A stretch of DNA of 60,807 nt from Paenibacillaceae bacterium. Its GTDB lineage: Bacteria; Bacillota; Clostridia; Lachnospirales; Lachnospiraceae. Of this stretch, positions 35,351 through 43,024 are shown piece after piece (the first letter of the stretch is position 1; each line of letters starts with the position of its first letter). Under the pieces are notes generated by a model that ran no database searches, was not told the DNA's origin, and saw only the letters and a list, made by a program, of their open reading frames with translations. Position numbers and translations under genes: made by a program. The stretch spans positions 1 through 60,807 of the forward strand of contig SVDT01000003.1 in assembly GCA_015057775.1 (NCBI GenBank). The letters run 5' to 3'.

Positions 35351-36862
35351 TTACTGATTGTCTGTTCCTGCCACACCAGGTCCCACATTCACAGTCTCAT
35401 GGGTCTCACCTAGTTCTTCAGTCGGAGCTGCTGTGGTGCTTTCCGGCTGTACATGAGTTTCCTGTACGGTCTCTTCATGCTTTAAGGTGGTATTTCTCTG
35501 AACCACCTGCGGTTTCCCTTTATAACTGCTGTTGTGAAGCGGCTCTTCCTTTATTACAGTGTCGCCCTTCTTGAATACACGGTAGCTCTTAAAATATCCG
35601 CCGATGGTTCCTTTATCCACTACCTTTTCTGTTCCAAAAGGCAGCGCTGTATTTTCCTCATAGGTAACCGGAAGGGGATCGGAGTCCTTCACCTTTTCTG
35701 AACGTATGGTAACCTTTACCCCATCCTCCAGAACCGGGATTCCTACGATAGATAGTTTTAAAGTAGTTCCGTCTAAAGATGCTCTCAATACAACAGAAGA
35801 ACTTCCTGTATTGATAAATTTTAAATCCGGTCCGGCATAGCCGTCAAAGCTGACCATGGCATCCTGTCCCTTTTCCACGTAGGAGGGAGCAAAGCTGTGT
35901 GAATTCCGTTCTGTGGTTTTAAACCCGCTTTCTATAATCGCATGGTACAGTGTGGTGGAAACCTGACATACGCCGCCACCTGGCTCTTCAATTAAAACGC
36001 CGTTTCTGTAAGCCCCTGCAGGCTGATATCCCTTTTCACTGGTACGGTTTCCTGTGGTATTATTAAAGGAAAATTCCTCACCAGGCTTTAAGACCACGCC
36101 GTTGATGGCATTCACTGCAAGGCTGATATTCTGATTCCGGTTTTTATTGGTGGTGGTTTTGGTAGTAAAGGTTCCGATTACCTTATACTGTTCCTTTGCC
36201 TGAGCCTGGGTCCTTACAGGTGCCTTAAGGGCAAACTCTGCCGGGATCTCTGCCTGAAAATTCTCTTTCTTAACAGCATCCAGCAGCTGATTTACTAACT
36301 TCTCCTGGTCCAGTACTCTGCCAATCTGCTCTTTTGTATAACTGTACACCCCAGTTTTCGGGTCAAATGATTCTACCTGGGAATTGACTCCGTCTTTGTT
36401 CCAGCGCTTGGCAAGGGCTTCTGCCTGCTTTGTAAATGCTTCCTTCATGGAATCATAATCCAGCTGATAATCCTGTGGCTGATCTGCCGGGGTTTCACTC
36501 AGCTGCTTCATAATCTTCTCCAGCTGACTGCTTACTATATCATCGATTACAACTGCATCTGTTCCGTCTGTAACCGTCATTCCCCACTGATAACGCTCTT
36601 CTATTGTATCCTTTGCCTCTTTAACAGTCAATCCGTAGAGATTTGTATCTCCAATCCTGGCCGATACCAGCGCTTTCTCCGGGACTGTTTCTTTTTCTTT
36701 GGTTTCTGTGATCACCTGGCTGCTGTCAGAATCTTTGGTTTTTTTACTACTTCCAAAGCTATATAAAATACCAACCGTTGACAGGGCAGCTATTAGCAAT
36801 GATCCATAAATGATTCTCCGATTTCTTCTTTCACGTTTTCTTCTGGCCCTGTTTTTATCCAT
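35351..36862 (-). CDS. VanW family protein with G5 domain (cargo of element 1)
   Basis: A 503-aa surface protein. A basic N-terminus and one TM helix (IIYGSLLIAALSTVGILYSF) anchor it outside the cell. A putative peptidoglycan-binding region (about 60-200) is followed by the VanW domain (NQNISLAVNAINGVVLKPGE, GYQPAGAYRNGVLIEEPGGG and CQVSTTLYHAII) and a G5 domain near residues 400-460, then a Thr/Glu-rich tail. VanW proteins occur in glycopeptide-resistance clusters but their activity is unknown; no other van gene is present. It follows the CcdA-TlpA gene by four bases. Confidence 0.9.
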   Translation of the reverse strand: MDKNRARRKRERRNRRIIYGSLLIAALSTVGILYSFGSSKKTKDSDSSQVITETKEKETVPEKALVSARIGDTNLYGLTVKEAKDTIEERYQWGMTVTDGTDAVVIDDIVSSQLEKIMKQLSETPADQPQDYQLDYDSMKEAFTKQAEALAKRWNKDGVNSQVESFDPKTGVYSYTKEQIGRVLDQEKLVNQLLDAVKKENFQAEIPAEFALKAPVRTQAQAKEQYKVIGTFTTKTTTNKNRNQNISLAVNAINGVVLKPGEEFSFNNTTGNRTSEKGYQPAGAYRNGVLIEEPGGGVCQVSTTLYHAIIESGFKTTERNSHSFAPSYVEKGQDAMVSFDGYAGPDLKFINTGSSSVVLRASLDGTTLKLSIVGIPVLEDGVKVTIRSEKVKDSDPLPVTYEENTALPFGTEKVVDKGTIGGYFKSYRVFKKGDTVIKEEPLHNSSYKGKPQVVQRNTTLKHEETVQETHVQPESTTAAPTEELGETHETVNVGPGVAGTDNQ

Positions 36863-36866
36863 ATTA

Positions 36867-38198
36867 TTAGTTTCTTACTCCTTTCCTTGTCTGATCGATA
36901 ATACTCTTCATCGTATCCTCTGATAACTGTCCGCTTGCATATCCAAATACATTGCCATCCCGGTCAATCATAAAGGTAGTTGGATAGGAGTATATTCCAT
37001 ACGCTTCGAATAATTTTGCATCGGTATCCATGAGCACCGGATAGGTGTATCCATTATCTTTTAAAAACGTTTTGATTCCCTCCTCATCCTTTTCATTCCC
37101 ATAACCGGGAGCTGCTACTCCAAGGACAATCAGCGCGTCATCACCTTCTGTGCTGTAGGTCTCATAGATCTTCTGTATATCCGGCATTTCTGCCCTGCAG
37201 GGCGGACACCAGGTCGCCCAGAAATTTAAAAAGATGGTTTTTCCTTTATAATCCGATAGGGAATGTGTTTTGCCAAACTGGTCTGTTAAAGTAAAATCAA
37301 TGGCCGGAAGGATCTGGTCTTCTTCGTTCTGGGCTTCCTCTGTCTGAGATTGGGATTCGTCCGTTGCTGCCTCTGTAGCAGATTCTTTTACCGTTTCAGA
37401 CACCGTTTCCCTGGTTGATGGTTCTGTCTCTTTTGCAGGTTTTGTTGATTCTCTGGTAAATGGAGACTTTACAGAAGACAGATATCCGGTCACAGAATTC
37501 ATTTTCCCCGTAAACATCAGCAATCCCATGAGTATCATCAGCACTCCGCCAACTTTAACCGCATTTTTAGCAACATTCCTGTGTGTCTTAAAAAATTCAA
37601 GAACAGATGTGGTGAAAAATCCCACTGCCAGAAATGGCAGAATAAATCCCAGGGTGTAGACTCCAATTAACATAAATCCCAGTGTTTTGGTGGTAGCAGA
37701 TGCTGCCATGATCAGTACACTGGCCAGAGCAGGTCCTACACAGGGTGTCCAGGCAAAGCTGAAGGTAAATCCCATGAGAAGGGCCGTGAGCGGTGACATG
37801 GCTAGTTTGTCAAAGGAAACGGAAAGCCTGCGCTCCTTTCCCAGAAATGACGAATTACCCAGGAAGCCCAGCTGATATAATCCGAACATGAACACAAGAA
37901 GCCCACCCAGTCTGGCAAACAGAAGCTGATTGGTTTTAAAGAAGCTTCCAAGTGCTGAGACACCAATTCCCAGAAGAAAGAAAGTAAAACTGATTCCAAT
38001 CACGAAACAAATGGTATGTAACATAACCTTGCTTCGCTTATAATAGATTCTTCCATCCTCACCTGTTACTCCGGTTCCCCCTGACAGATAACCAATATAG
38101 AGAGGAATTAAAGGCAGCACACAGGGTGAAAAAAAGCTTACTATTCCCTGTAAAAATACGGTTAATACCGGAACACTCATGTCAATCGAAAATCCCAA
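36867..38198 (-). CDS. CcdA-TlpA fusion: membrane thiol-disulfide transporter with extracytoplasmic thioredoxin (cargo of element 1)
   Basis: A 443-aa fusion. Residues 1-235 form a six-helix CcdA/DsbD-type channel (FFSPCVLPLIPLYIGYLSGG, FAWTPCVGPALASVLIMAAS), with the paired cysteines that carry electrons across the membrane. A Ser/Thr/Glu linker (about 240-290) leads to a TlpA/ResA-like thioredoxin domain with active site FWATWCPPCRAEMPD. It delivers reducing power outside the membrane. Start is a TTG at 38198 behind CAGGAGG. It has a consensus promoter near the right end of the element and is cotranscribed with the VanW gene. Confidence 0.92.
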   Translation of the reverse strand: MGFSIDMSVPVLTVFLQGIVSFFSPCVLPLIPLYIGYLSGGTGVTGEDGRIYYKRSKVMLHTICFVIGISFTFFLLGIGVSALGSFFKTNQLLFARLGGLLVFMFGLYQLGFLGNSSFLGKERRLSVSFDKLAMSPLTALLMGFTFSFAWTPCVGPALASVLIMAASATTKTLGFMLIGVYTLGFILPFLAVGFFTTSVLEFFKTHRNVAKNAVKVGGVLMILMGLLMFTGKMNSVTGYLSSVKSPFTRESTKPAKETEPSTRETVSETVKESATEAATDESQSQTEEAQNEEDQILPAIDFTLTDQFGKTHSLSDYKGKTIFLNFWATWCPPCRAEMPDIQKIYETYSTEGDDALIVLGVAAPGYGNEKDEEGIKTFLKDNGYTYPVLMDTDAKLFEAYGIYSYPTTFMIDRDGNVFGYASGQLSEDTMKSIIDQTRKGVRN

Positions 38199-38291
38199 AT
38201 GATTACCTCCTGTAAGTGATACTTTTACCGCCTGCTTATGGCAGTTAACCTTGTGTTTCTGTACTATTTTTAATTACAGTTTATATTTGTA

Positions 38292-38320
38292 ACTATAACA
38301 TTCAGAATAAGAAGTGTCAA
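38292..38320 (-). promoter_or_regulatory. Promoter of the ccdA-tlpA/vanW cargo unit
   Basis: On the minus strand TTGACA (38320-38315), a 17-base spacer and TATAGT (38297-38292) lie about 50 bases inside the right core. The cargo therefore has its own promoter independent of the feo operon. Confidence 0.7.
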
Positions 38321-38368
38321 GATAGTAATCCAGGATTTAACAGCGGAAAAGAGCATAGATTTCTTCTG

Positions 38369-39515
38369 TCACATGGTCAGCGCCTGCTTTCCACAGGCAG
38401 AACATCGTTTAAAGCACCGGTCTAAATTAAAAGCTACTCTGGGAAGATAACCAAAATCCTCCAACAAAGTAAAGAGGGGAAAGAAAATGGCCATAGGCGG
38501 CAGCATAACCGATATTACCCATGCCAGCACCCGGTATACACCGTGAATGAAAAGCCCGGACAGAATTGCCGGAATCCCCGCTGCATCTGCAGCAATAGCC
38601 AGGCGGTCTTCGATACCAAATAACAGATTGCTTAATAGCTGGGATGGATAATTGGCGCCTGTGATAGTCAGCCAGAAAATCCCCAGAAGAACCAGAAACA
38701 TAATAGGAAATCCAGTTGCTTTACTGGTAAAGAGACGATCCAGTTTTCGGTCTTTCCCGTTATAGGTTTTATTCTCAAATACCACGACTCCCTTACATAA
38801 CTCTTCTGCTTTTCGGATAAATACAGCAGCCATATCATCGCTAACCTGTTCCTGGCTGATTCCCTGCTCTCTCCATTCGCTCCAGATTTCAGTCAGACAT
38901 GCCTTTACAGCCTCCGAGTCTGCCAGAGGCTTTAAATATCTGTTTACTGCTCCCATCAGGTTTTCATTGGCATCCAAAAGCCTTGCACAAAGCCACCGTA
39001 CCTTAACTGCTCCGTCTGATACTTCCTCCACAGCAGGAGCCAGCCTTTTTATTGCCTCTTCAATATATTGGGGATAATATATGAGCACAGGTCTCTCATA
39101 ATTAGTCTCCTTTTCTTTGATGCACCGTTTTAACCCCTGGTATATCTGGTTCAGCCCCTTTTTGCTTCTTGCTGTTGTTCCTGCTACAGGAGCGTGGAGT
39201 CGTTCCTCCAAAAGATCCAGATTTAAAACAATCCGTTTCTTCTTTGCCTCATCCATAAGGTTTACGCAGACCACCACACGGTCAGCTGCCTCCGTAATCT
39301 GGAGTACCAGGTTTAAATTCCGCTCCAGACAGGTGGCATCACAAACAGTTACTACTGCGTCGGGATTTTCAAAGCAGATGAAATCCCGAGCAACCTCCTC
39401 TTCTGTAGAGTGTGCCATAAGGGAATAGCAGCCTGGAATATCCACCATAACATACCCCTGATCCCCATCCCGGCACCAGCCCTGGGCATTGGCAACTGTT
39501 TTGCCGGGCCAGTTT
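38369..39515 (-). pseudogene. feoB: feoB, middle piece (fragment 2 of 3), with a one-base frameshift
   Basis: From 39515 the codons read NWPGKTVANAQG, then a run of four G (39483-39480) shifts the frame; removing one G gives WCRDGDQGYVMVDIPGCYSL. The remainder is open to 38369: G3 motif DIPG, G4 motif NLMD, the GDI-like region, and the first membrane helices through LEDFGYLPRVAFNLDRCFKR and CSACGKQALTM. It ends exactly at the element 1 core, where a TGA from the element follows. Without the frameshift it would join both other pieces in phase. Confidence 0.88.
38370..38375. repeat. Attachment core of element 1, right copy (CACATG on plus)
   Basis: Same six bases as at 31421-31426. Inside the element it is followed on the minus strand by ACAGAAGAAATCTATGC, the inverted partner of the arm at the left end. 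Confidence 0.7.
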
Positions 39516-39522
39516 CCGGTGG
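39516..39522. repeat. Attachment core of element 2, left copy (TCCGGTG on plus)
   Basis: CACCGGA on the minus strand, shared with 41909-41915. Next to it inside the element is GGCTAACTGCATCAACC, which resembles in inverted form the TCATGTATTTAGTGG arm at the other end. Confidence 0.65.
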
Positions 39523-39778
39523 GTTGATGCAGTTAGCCGAAAAATAACGGGTTTGTGATGGAAGTTTGTTCAAACTGTGAAATATTTGTGAATTTATTCT
39601 TAATTTTAACTGATTTCTATTTTTTTAATACAACTTAATTTTTTTTAAGAAATAAATAACAAATTTGCCATTGATTTTATTCAATTTCGGTGCTACACTG
39701 AGTTCTGACTTCAGGGACATAGGACAACCGGAAGCCATACAACCATAATACCTATGCAGTCTCAAGGAGGATATAATT

Positions 39779-40138
39779 ATGAGGTTAACAACAAAGAAAC
39801 TGGTTCTGACAGGTGTTGCAGTATTAACAATGGCAGCTATCTCCGCATGTGGAAATACCAAAACTTCTGAAACAACTGCCGCAACAAAAGCAGAAGTAAC
39901 AACCGAAGCTACTACAAAACCAGCAGAAACTAAAAAAGAAGTAAAAGAAAGCAGTTCTTTAGCAGAAACTAAAAAAGACGAGACTAAGAAAGAAGAAACA
40001 AAGAAGGACGAAACCAAGAAAGATGAAACAACTGTTGCAGAGTCCAAGACTGGCGACAGCAAAGTGAAGGCAGAATCCACAGCTGCTGCAAAAGACAGTA
40101 AAGCAGCAGGAACAGAAACAAAGAAAGCTTCTAATTAG
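39779..40138 (+). CDS. Low-complexity Lys/Glu/Thr-rich lipoprotein in element 2
   Basis: A 119-aa lipoprotein: signal peptide MRLTTKKLVLTGVAVLTMAA with lipobox ISAC, then a chain built almost only from K, E, T, A and S, with repeated KKDET/KKEET units (about residues 65-85). No globular domain is visible. A strong AAGGAGG ribosome site precedes the ATG, and a terminator follows. The repeats may form an extended, charged surface spacer; function unknown. Confidence 0.7.
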   Translation: MRLTTKKLVLTGVAVLTMAAISACGNTKTSETTAATKAEVTTEATTKPAETKKEVKESSSLAETKKDETKKEETKKDETKKDETTVAESKTGDSKVKAESTAAAKDSKAAGTETKKASN

Positions 40139-40167
40139 TTAGTAAGATTCCTACATAGCATACCAAA

Positions 40168-40205
40168 AGGCAGATCCGTCAATTCGATCTGCCTGCATTT
40201 TTATA
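40168..40205 (+). terminator. Intrinsic terminator of the low-complexity lipoprotein gene
   Basis: Arms AGGCAGATC (40168-40176) and GATCTGCCT (40186-40194), followed by GCATTTTTAT. Confidence 0.75.
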
Positions 40206-40210
40206 TAGAA

Positions 40211-40360
40211 TCATTCCGTTGAACCAGTTTCTTTTTCTTCTTTTTTCCGAAGATTTTTCAGAGTGATCTCCACTCCCTCTTTTTCCCCTATAATTCTTGC
40301 CAGCGCTTCAAAGGCCTTGACCGGGTCTGCCTGATTTACTGTGGTGATAGTATCTGCCAC
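40211..40360 (-). CDS. 49-aa protein in element 2
   Basis: A short leftward ORF from a GTG at 40360 (MADTITTVNQADPVKAFEAL), preceded by AAAGGAGGTGG at good spacing, ending KKEEKETGSTE. It is charged and probably helical and has no membrane segment. It is divergent from the recombinase gene. A small regulatory or recombination-directionality role is possible but not shown. Confidence 0.6.
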   Translation of the reverse strand: MADTITTVNQADPVKAFEALARIIGEKEGVEITLKNLRKKEEKETGSTE

Positions 40361-40488
40361 TACTACCACCTCCTTTCTGGTTCATTGTATGTTCCGCTGT
40401 TTGTCCTTCTTACCTTATTTAAAGCAATCACCGGAAATGGGTTTTAATTTTCTGACGGAGGGAGTAGATTATACCAGGAGATGATAGA

Positions 40489-41885
40489 ATGAAACGTGCT
40501 GAGGAATCAGAGAAACTGCTGCGTGTAGCCGTCTACATCCGTGTGTCTTCCGATGAACAGGCGGAACGGGGCGATTCCATAAGAGATCAAAAAGAGCGGG
40601 GCATCAAATACATCGAAGAACATAAAAATATGGTTCTGCAGGATATTTATCTGGACGACGGCGTTTCCGGGCAGAAAATTGACCGGGACGACTTTACCCG
40701 TTTAATGAATCATGTAAAGGAAGGGCTTGTGGATCTGATTATATTTACCAAGCTGGACCGGTGGTTTCGCAGCCTGCGCCACTATCTCAATACCCAGGCA
40801 GTCCTGGAAAAATATCATGCAGCATGGACCGCCATCGACCAGCCCTTCTTTGACACTTCCACTCCCTACGGCCGGGCATTTGTGGCCCAATCCATGACCT
40901 GGGCAGAGCTTGAGGCACAAAATGGCATCTTCGTGTGGCTGATGTCTTTCGTACAAAGGTCACCCACGGGGAAGTCATAACAGGCAAAGTACCACACGGA
41001 TACCGGATCGAGAATAAGCATCTGGTACTGTCAGAGGAAGCCCCTGCCATTCAGGATACGATTTTTTATTTCTTAAAACATCAATCCATGAATCAGGCTG
41101 TACAGTATTTGAAAGACACACACGGAATTATCATGTCGGTACAAAACTTTAAACAGTCAATCCTTCGCAATGAAAAAATCACCGGGCGTTACAGAAGCAA
41201 TGAGACTTACTGTCCCCGTCTGGTTTCCGATGAAGCCTTCCATCAGATTCAGCGCATTCTGGATCTTAACAGCAATATAAAATCCAGCCAGAAATACCCC
41301 TACATTTTTACCGGCCTTTTAGTGTGCGCCGAATGCGGTCAAAAAATGGGCGGCTGTCATATCAATACAGTTTCAAAGCGGAAGGACAAAACAGTGCTCC
41401 GATATAAATATCCAGCCTACGAATGCAAGCGGCACCGGTCTTTCAGGAAATGTGACAACGGGGGGGCAATCAGGGAAGTCCGCATTGAGGAATATCTTCT
41501 TAAAAATGTAAAAAAACAGGTTGGATCTTATATTGCAGACTTTGAAGCAAAAAGCAAAAAAACAATTGATAACCGTCAGAAAAAAAATCAGCTTGAAAAG
41601 AAAATTGACCGGTTAAAGGATTTATATTTAAATGAAGCAATTACACTGGAAGAATATAAAACTGACAGAGAAGAATTAGAGATCCAGCTGAATAAACTTT
41701 CTGATATAAAGCAGCCGCCTGAAAATCCGGAGGCTTTCATAAATATGATTAATAAAGATTTTGAAAGCATGTATCAATGCCTTGATAACCAGCAAAAGCG
41801 CCTGTTCTGGCGGTCAGTCATCAAAGAAATACGCCTGAGTAAGCGCTCCGGCTGTCGCAGGGAATATACTATTATTTTTTTATAA
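40489..41885 (+). pseudogene. Serine recombinase of element 2, interrupted by a frameshift
   Basis: The first frame (40489-40980) has the resolvase domain: catalytic serine in VAVYIRVSSDEQAERGDSI, DGVSGQKIDRDDF and FTKLDRWFRSLRHY. Near an AAAA run (40919-40922) the frame changes; the second frame (to 41885) continues VADVFRTKVTHGEVITGKVP, the recombinase domain, a zinc ribbon (VCAECGQKMGG with later cysteines) and a coiled coil (LEKKIDRLKDLYLNEAITLE). One base restored would give about 465 aa. AGATGATAG-type ribosome site precedes the ATG. A sequencing error in the A run is an alternative. Confidence 0.85.
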
Positions 41886-41896
41886 CGATTTTACCA

Positions 41897-42070
41897 CTAA
41901 ATACATGATCCGGTGTGCTGGTTCATCCCAGTCAGCTGATTAAATACCGTACTTTTCCCCACATTGGGGTTTCCGGCCAGCGCTATCACCAGATCTTCCG
42001 GCTCCTTTTTTTTAATTTCAAGTCCACAGTCTACCGATTTGATTCCCATGGATTCTCTGCTTAGTCCCAT
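41897..42070 (-). pseudogene. feoB: feoB, N-terminal piece (fragment 1 of 3)
   Basis: From the ATG at 42070, which overlaps the feoA stop and follows GGAGGAAGAC, the frame encodes 57 residues: [14 protein letters not shown], then the G1 P-loop [20 protein letters not shown] and NQHTG, where feoB homology stops at the element 2 core; SCI and a stop come from the element. It would be translated as a short truncated G-domain peptide. It carries the GTP-binding P-loop that the other pieces lack. Confidence 0.9.
41909..41915. repeat. Attachment core of element 2, right copy (TCCGGTG on plus)
   Basis: CACCGGA on the minus strand, identical to 39516-39522, at the exact point where FeoB homology ends in the N-terminal piece. 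Confidence 0.65.
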
Positions 42071-42375
42071 ATGTCTTCCTCCGCAGTGACACAGGCAGCC
42101 GCAATCCCCTCTCCATAACTGGGCTCAAAGGACTCCTGGTCATGATTCTGTATCAAAACCCTGACGGAATCTTCATTTCGCAGGGCTATTACAGCACCTC
42201 TTATTAAAAATGCAGTTGGATCCCCAAGTGGACTTTTCCCCACGCACTCTACTACAGTGCCCTCAATCAGTCCCATATCCTGTAATCTGCGTCTCATATC
42301 ATCACAAACGGTCAGTCTGGAAATGATTCCTTTCTGACCTCTTTTTAAGTCATTTAAGCAAAAGCGTCCCGACAT
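42061..42375 (-). CDS. feoA: FeoA-family ferrous iron transport protein
   Basis: Preferred start is the ATG at 42375 ([16 protein letters not shown]), seven bases after GGAGGT; an in-frame ATG nine codons earlier has no ribosome site. The 104-aa product is an SH3-like FeoA domain ([54 protein letters not shown]) with a C-terminal extension of about 25 residues. FeoA supports FeoB-dependent Fe(II) uptake. Its stop overlaps the feoB start. It remains intact although feoB is split. Confidence 0.9.
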   Translation of the reverse strand: MSGRFCLNDLKRGQKGIISRLTVCDDMRRRLQDMGLIEGTVVECVGKSPLGDPTAFLIRGAVIALRNEDSVRVLIQNHDQESFEPSYGEGIAAACVTAEEDIWD

Positions 42376-42532
42376 CTCTTTAACCTCCGAAAAAGTTTCC
42401 ATATCCTAACATATGCATTTGATAAAAAACAGGTTCCTGTCTCACTCATCCCCCCTGCAACCCTGGTAATTCATAGAAACCGCCGCCTTTGAATAGATAT
42501 AACTAACAGCCGTATACAAGGAGGAACTGACT

Positions 42533-42952
42533 ATGCCTCAGAACGATAATTTTTATACATTAAAGGGTTACTCTCTTTTGGAGCATACAAAAATCACATC
42601 CTCGATGGAAGATTACCTGGAGATGATATACCGGCTATCTCAGGAAAATCAGCCTGTACGCATTAAGGAACTGGCCGAGTGTCTTCATGTAAAGCCCTCC
42701 TCTGCTTCTAAAATGACTGGGAATTTAAGGAAACAGGGGCTGGTTGGCTTTGAAAAATACGGGACCGTATCTCTGACCAGTGACGGAAAGGAGTTAGGGG
42801 AATACCTCCTGTTCCGGCACCAGATTCTTACCCGTTTCTTTTGTTATGTCAACCAAAAAGCCGATGATCTGGAGCAGGTGGAAAAAGTTGAGCATTTCAT
42901 TGATCCGGAAACAGTGTATAATATTCAAAAATGGTTGGATAAATTTGCATAG
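42533..42952 (+). CDS. DtxR/MntR-family metal-dependent regulator
   Basis: A 139-aa regulator divergent from feoAB. The winged helix is MEDYLEMIYRLSQENQPVRI, then KELAECLHVKPSSASKMTGN and LRKQGLVGFEKYGTVSLTSDG. The C-terminal dimerisation helices contain the metal-ligand region (FRHQILTRFF, VEKVEHFIDPETVYNI). There is no SH3 domain, as in MntR-sized members. It probably senses Fe(II) or Mn(II) and represses feoA in the 157-base gap; I see only a partial CCTAAC-type half-site there. Confidence 0.88.
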   Translation: MPQNDNFYTLKGYSLLEHTKITSSMEDYLEMIYRLSQENQPVRIKELAECLHVKPSSASKMTGNLRKQGLVGFEKYGTVSLTSDGKELGEYLLFRHQILTRFFCYVNQKADDLEQVEKVEHFIDPETVYNIQKWLDKFA

Positions 42953-43024
42953 ATATGCTTGTGTGATTTGATATTTCGTCGTATACTATAGCATAACACG
43001 AACATTTCTAAGGAGGAGAAACAC

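Larger units (their letters stand above)
31421..38375. mobile_element. Element 1: about 6.95-kb serine-recombinase element inserted in feoB
   Basis: The DNA between the middle and C-terminal feoB pieces is bounded by a shared CATGTG core and by inverted GAAATCTATGC arms just inside each end. It carries a large serine recombinase ending 12 bases from the left core, a 50-aa protein, a chemoreceptor, a VanW/G5 protein and a CcdA-TlpA protein. Joining the outer flanks at the core restores the FeoB codons for ALTMCMGFGCNAAG without gain or loss. No phage structural or conjugation gene is present. Boundaries are read from sequence; mobility is inferred. Confidence 0.85.
39516..41915. mobile_element. 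Element 2: about 2.4-kb serine-recombinase element inserted in feoB
   Basis: The DNA between the N-terminal and middle feoB pieces is bounded by a shared CACCGGA. Joining the outer flanks recreates the conserved FeoB codons for [15 protein letters not shown]. It carries a serine recombinase ending 24 bases from the right core, a 49-aa protein and a lipoprotein. It is unrelated in content to element 1 and enters a different conserved motif. The recombinase is frameshifted, so the element may be unable to excise by itself. Confidence 0.82.

Noticed and set aside
39625..40080. Leftward Val/Ser-rich open frame opposite the element 2 lipoprotein
   Set aside because: It is the antisense shadow of the repetitive KKDET codons; no ribosome site.
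40211..40360. Interpretation as a promoter-proximal part of the recombinase 2 gene
   Set aside because: It lies on the opposite strand with its own ribosome site, so it is a separate small ORF.
30580..42070. Explanation of split feoB by inversion or by two feoB paralogues
   Set aside because: All three pieces are in the same orientation and order, do not overlap in protein coverage, and meet exactly at the shared cores.
42376..42532. Fur or DtxR box in the feoA/dtxR gap
   Set aside because: Only a CCTAAC half-site is visible; no convincing palindrome, so not reported as a feature.
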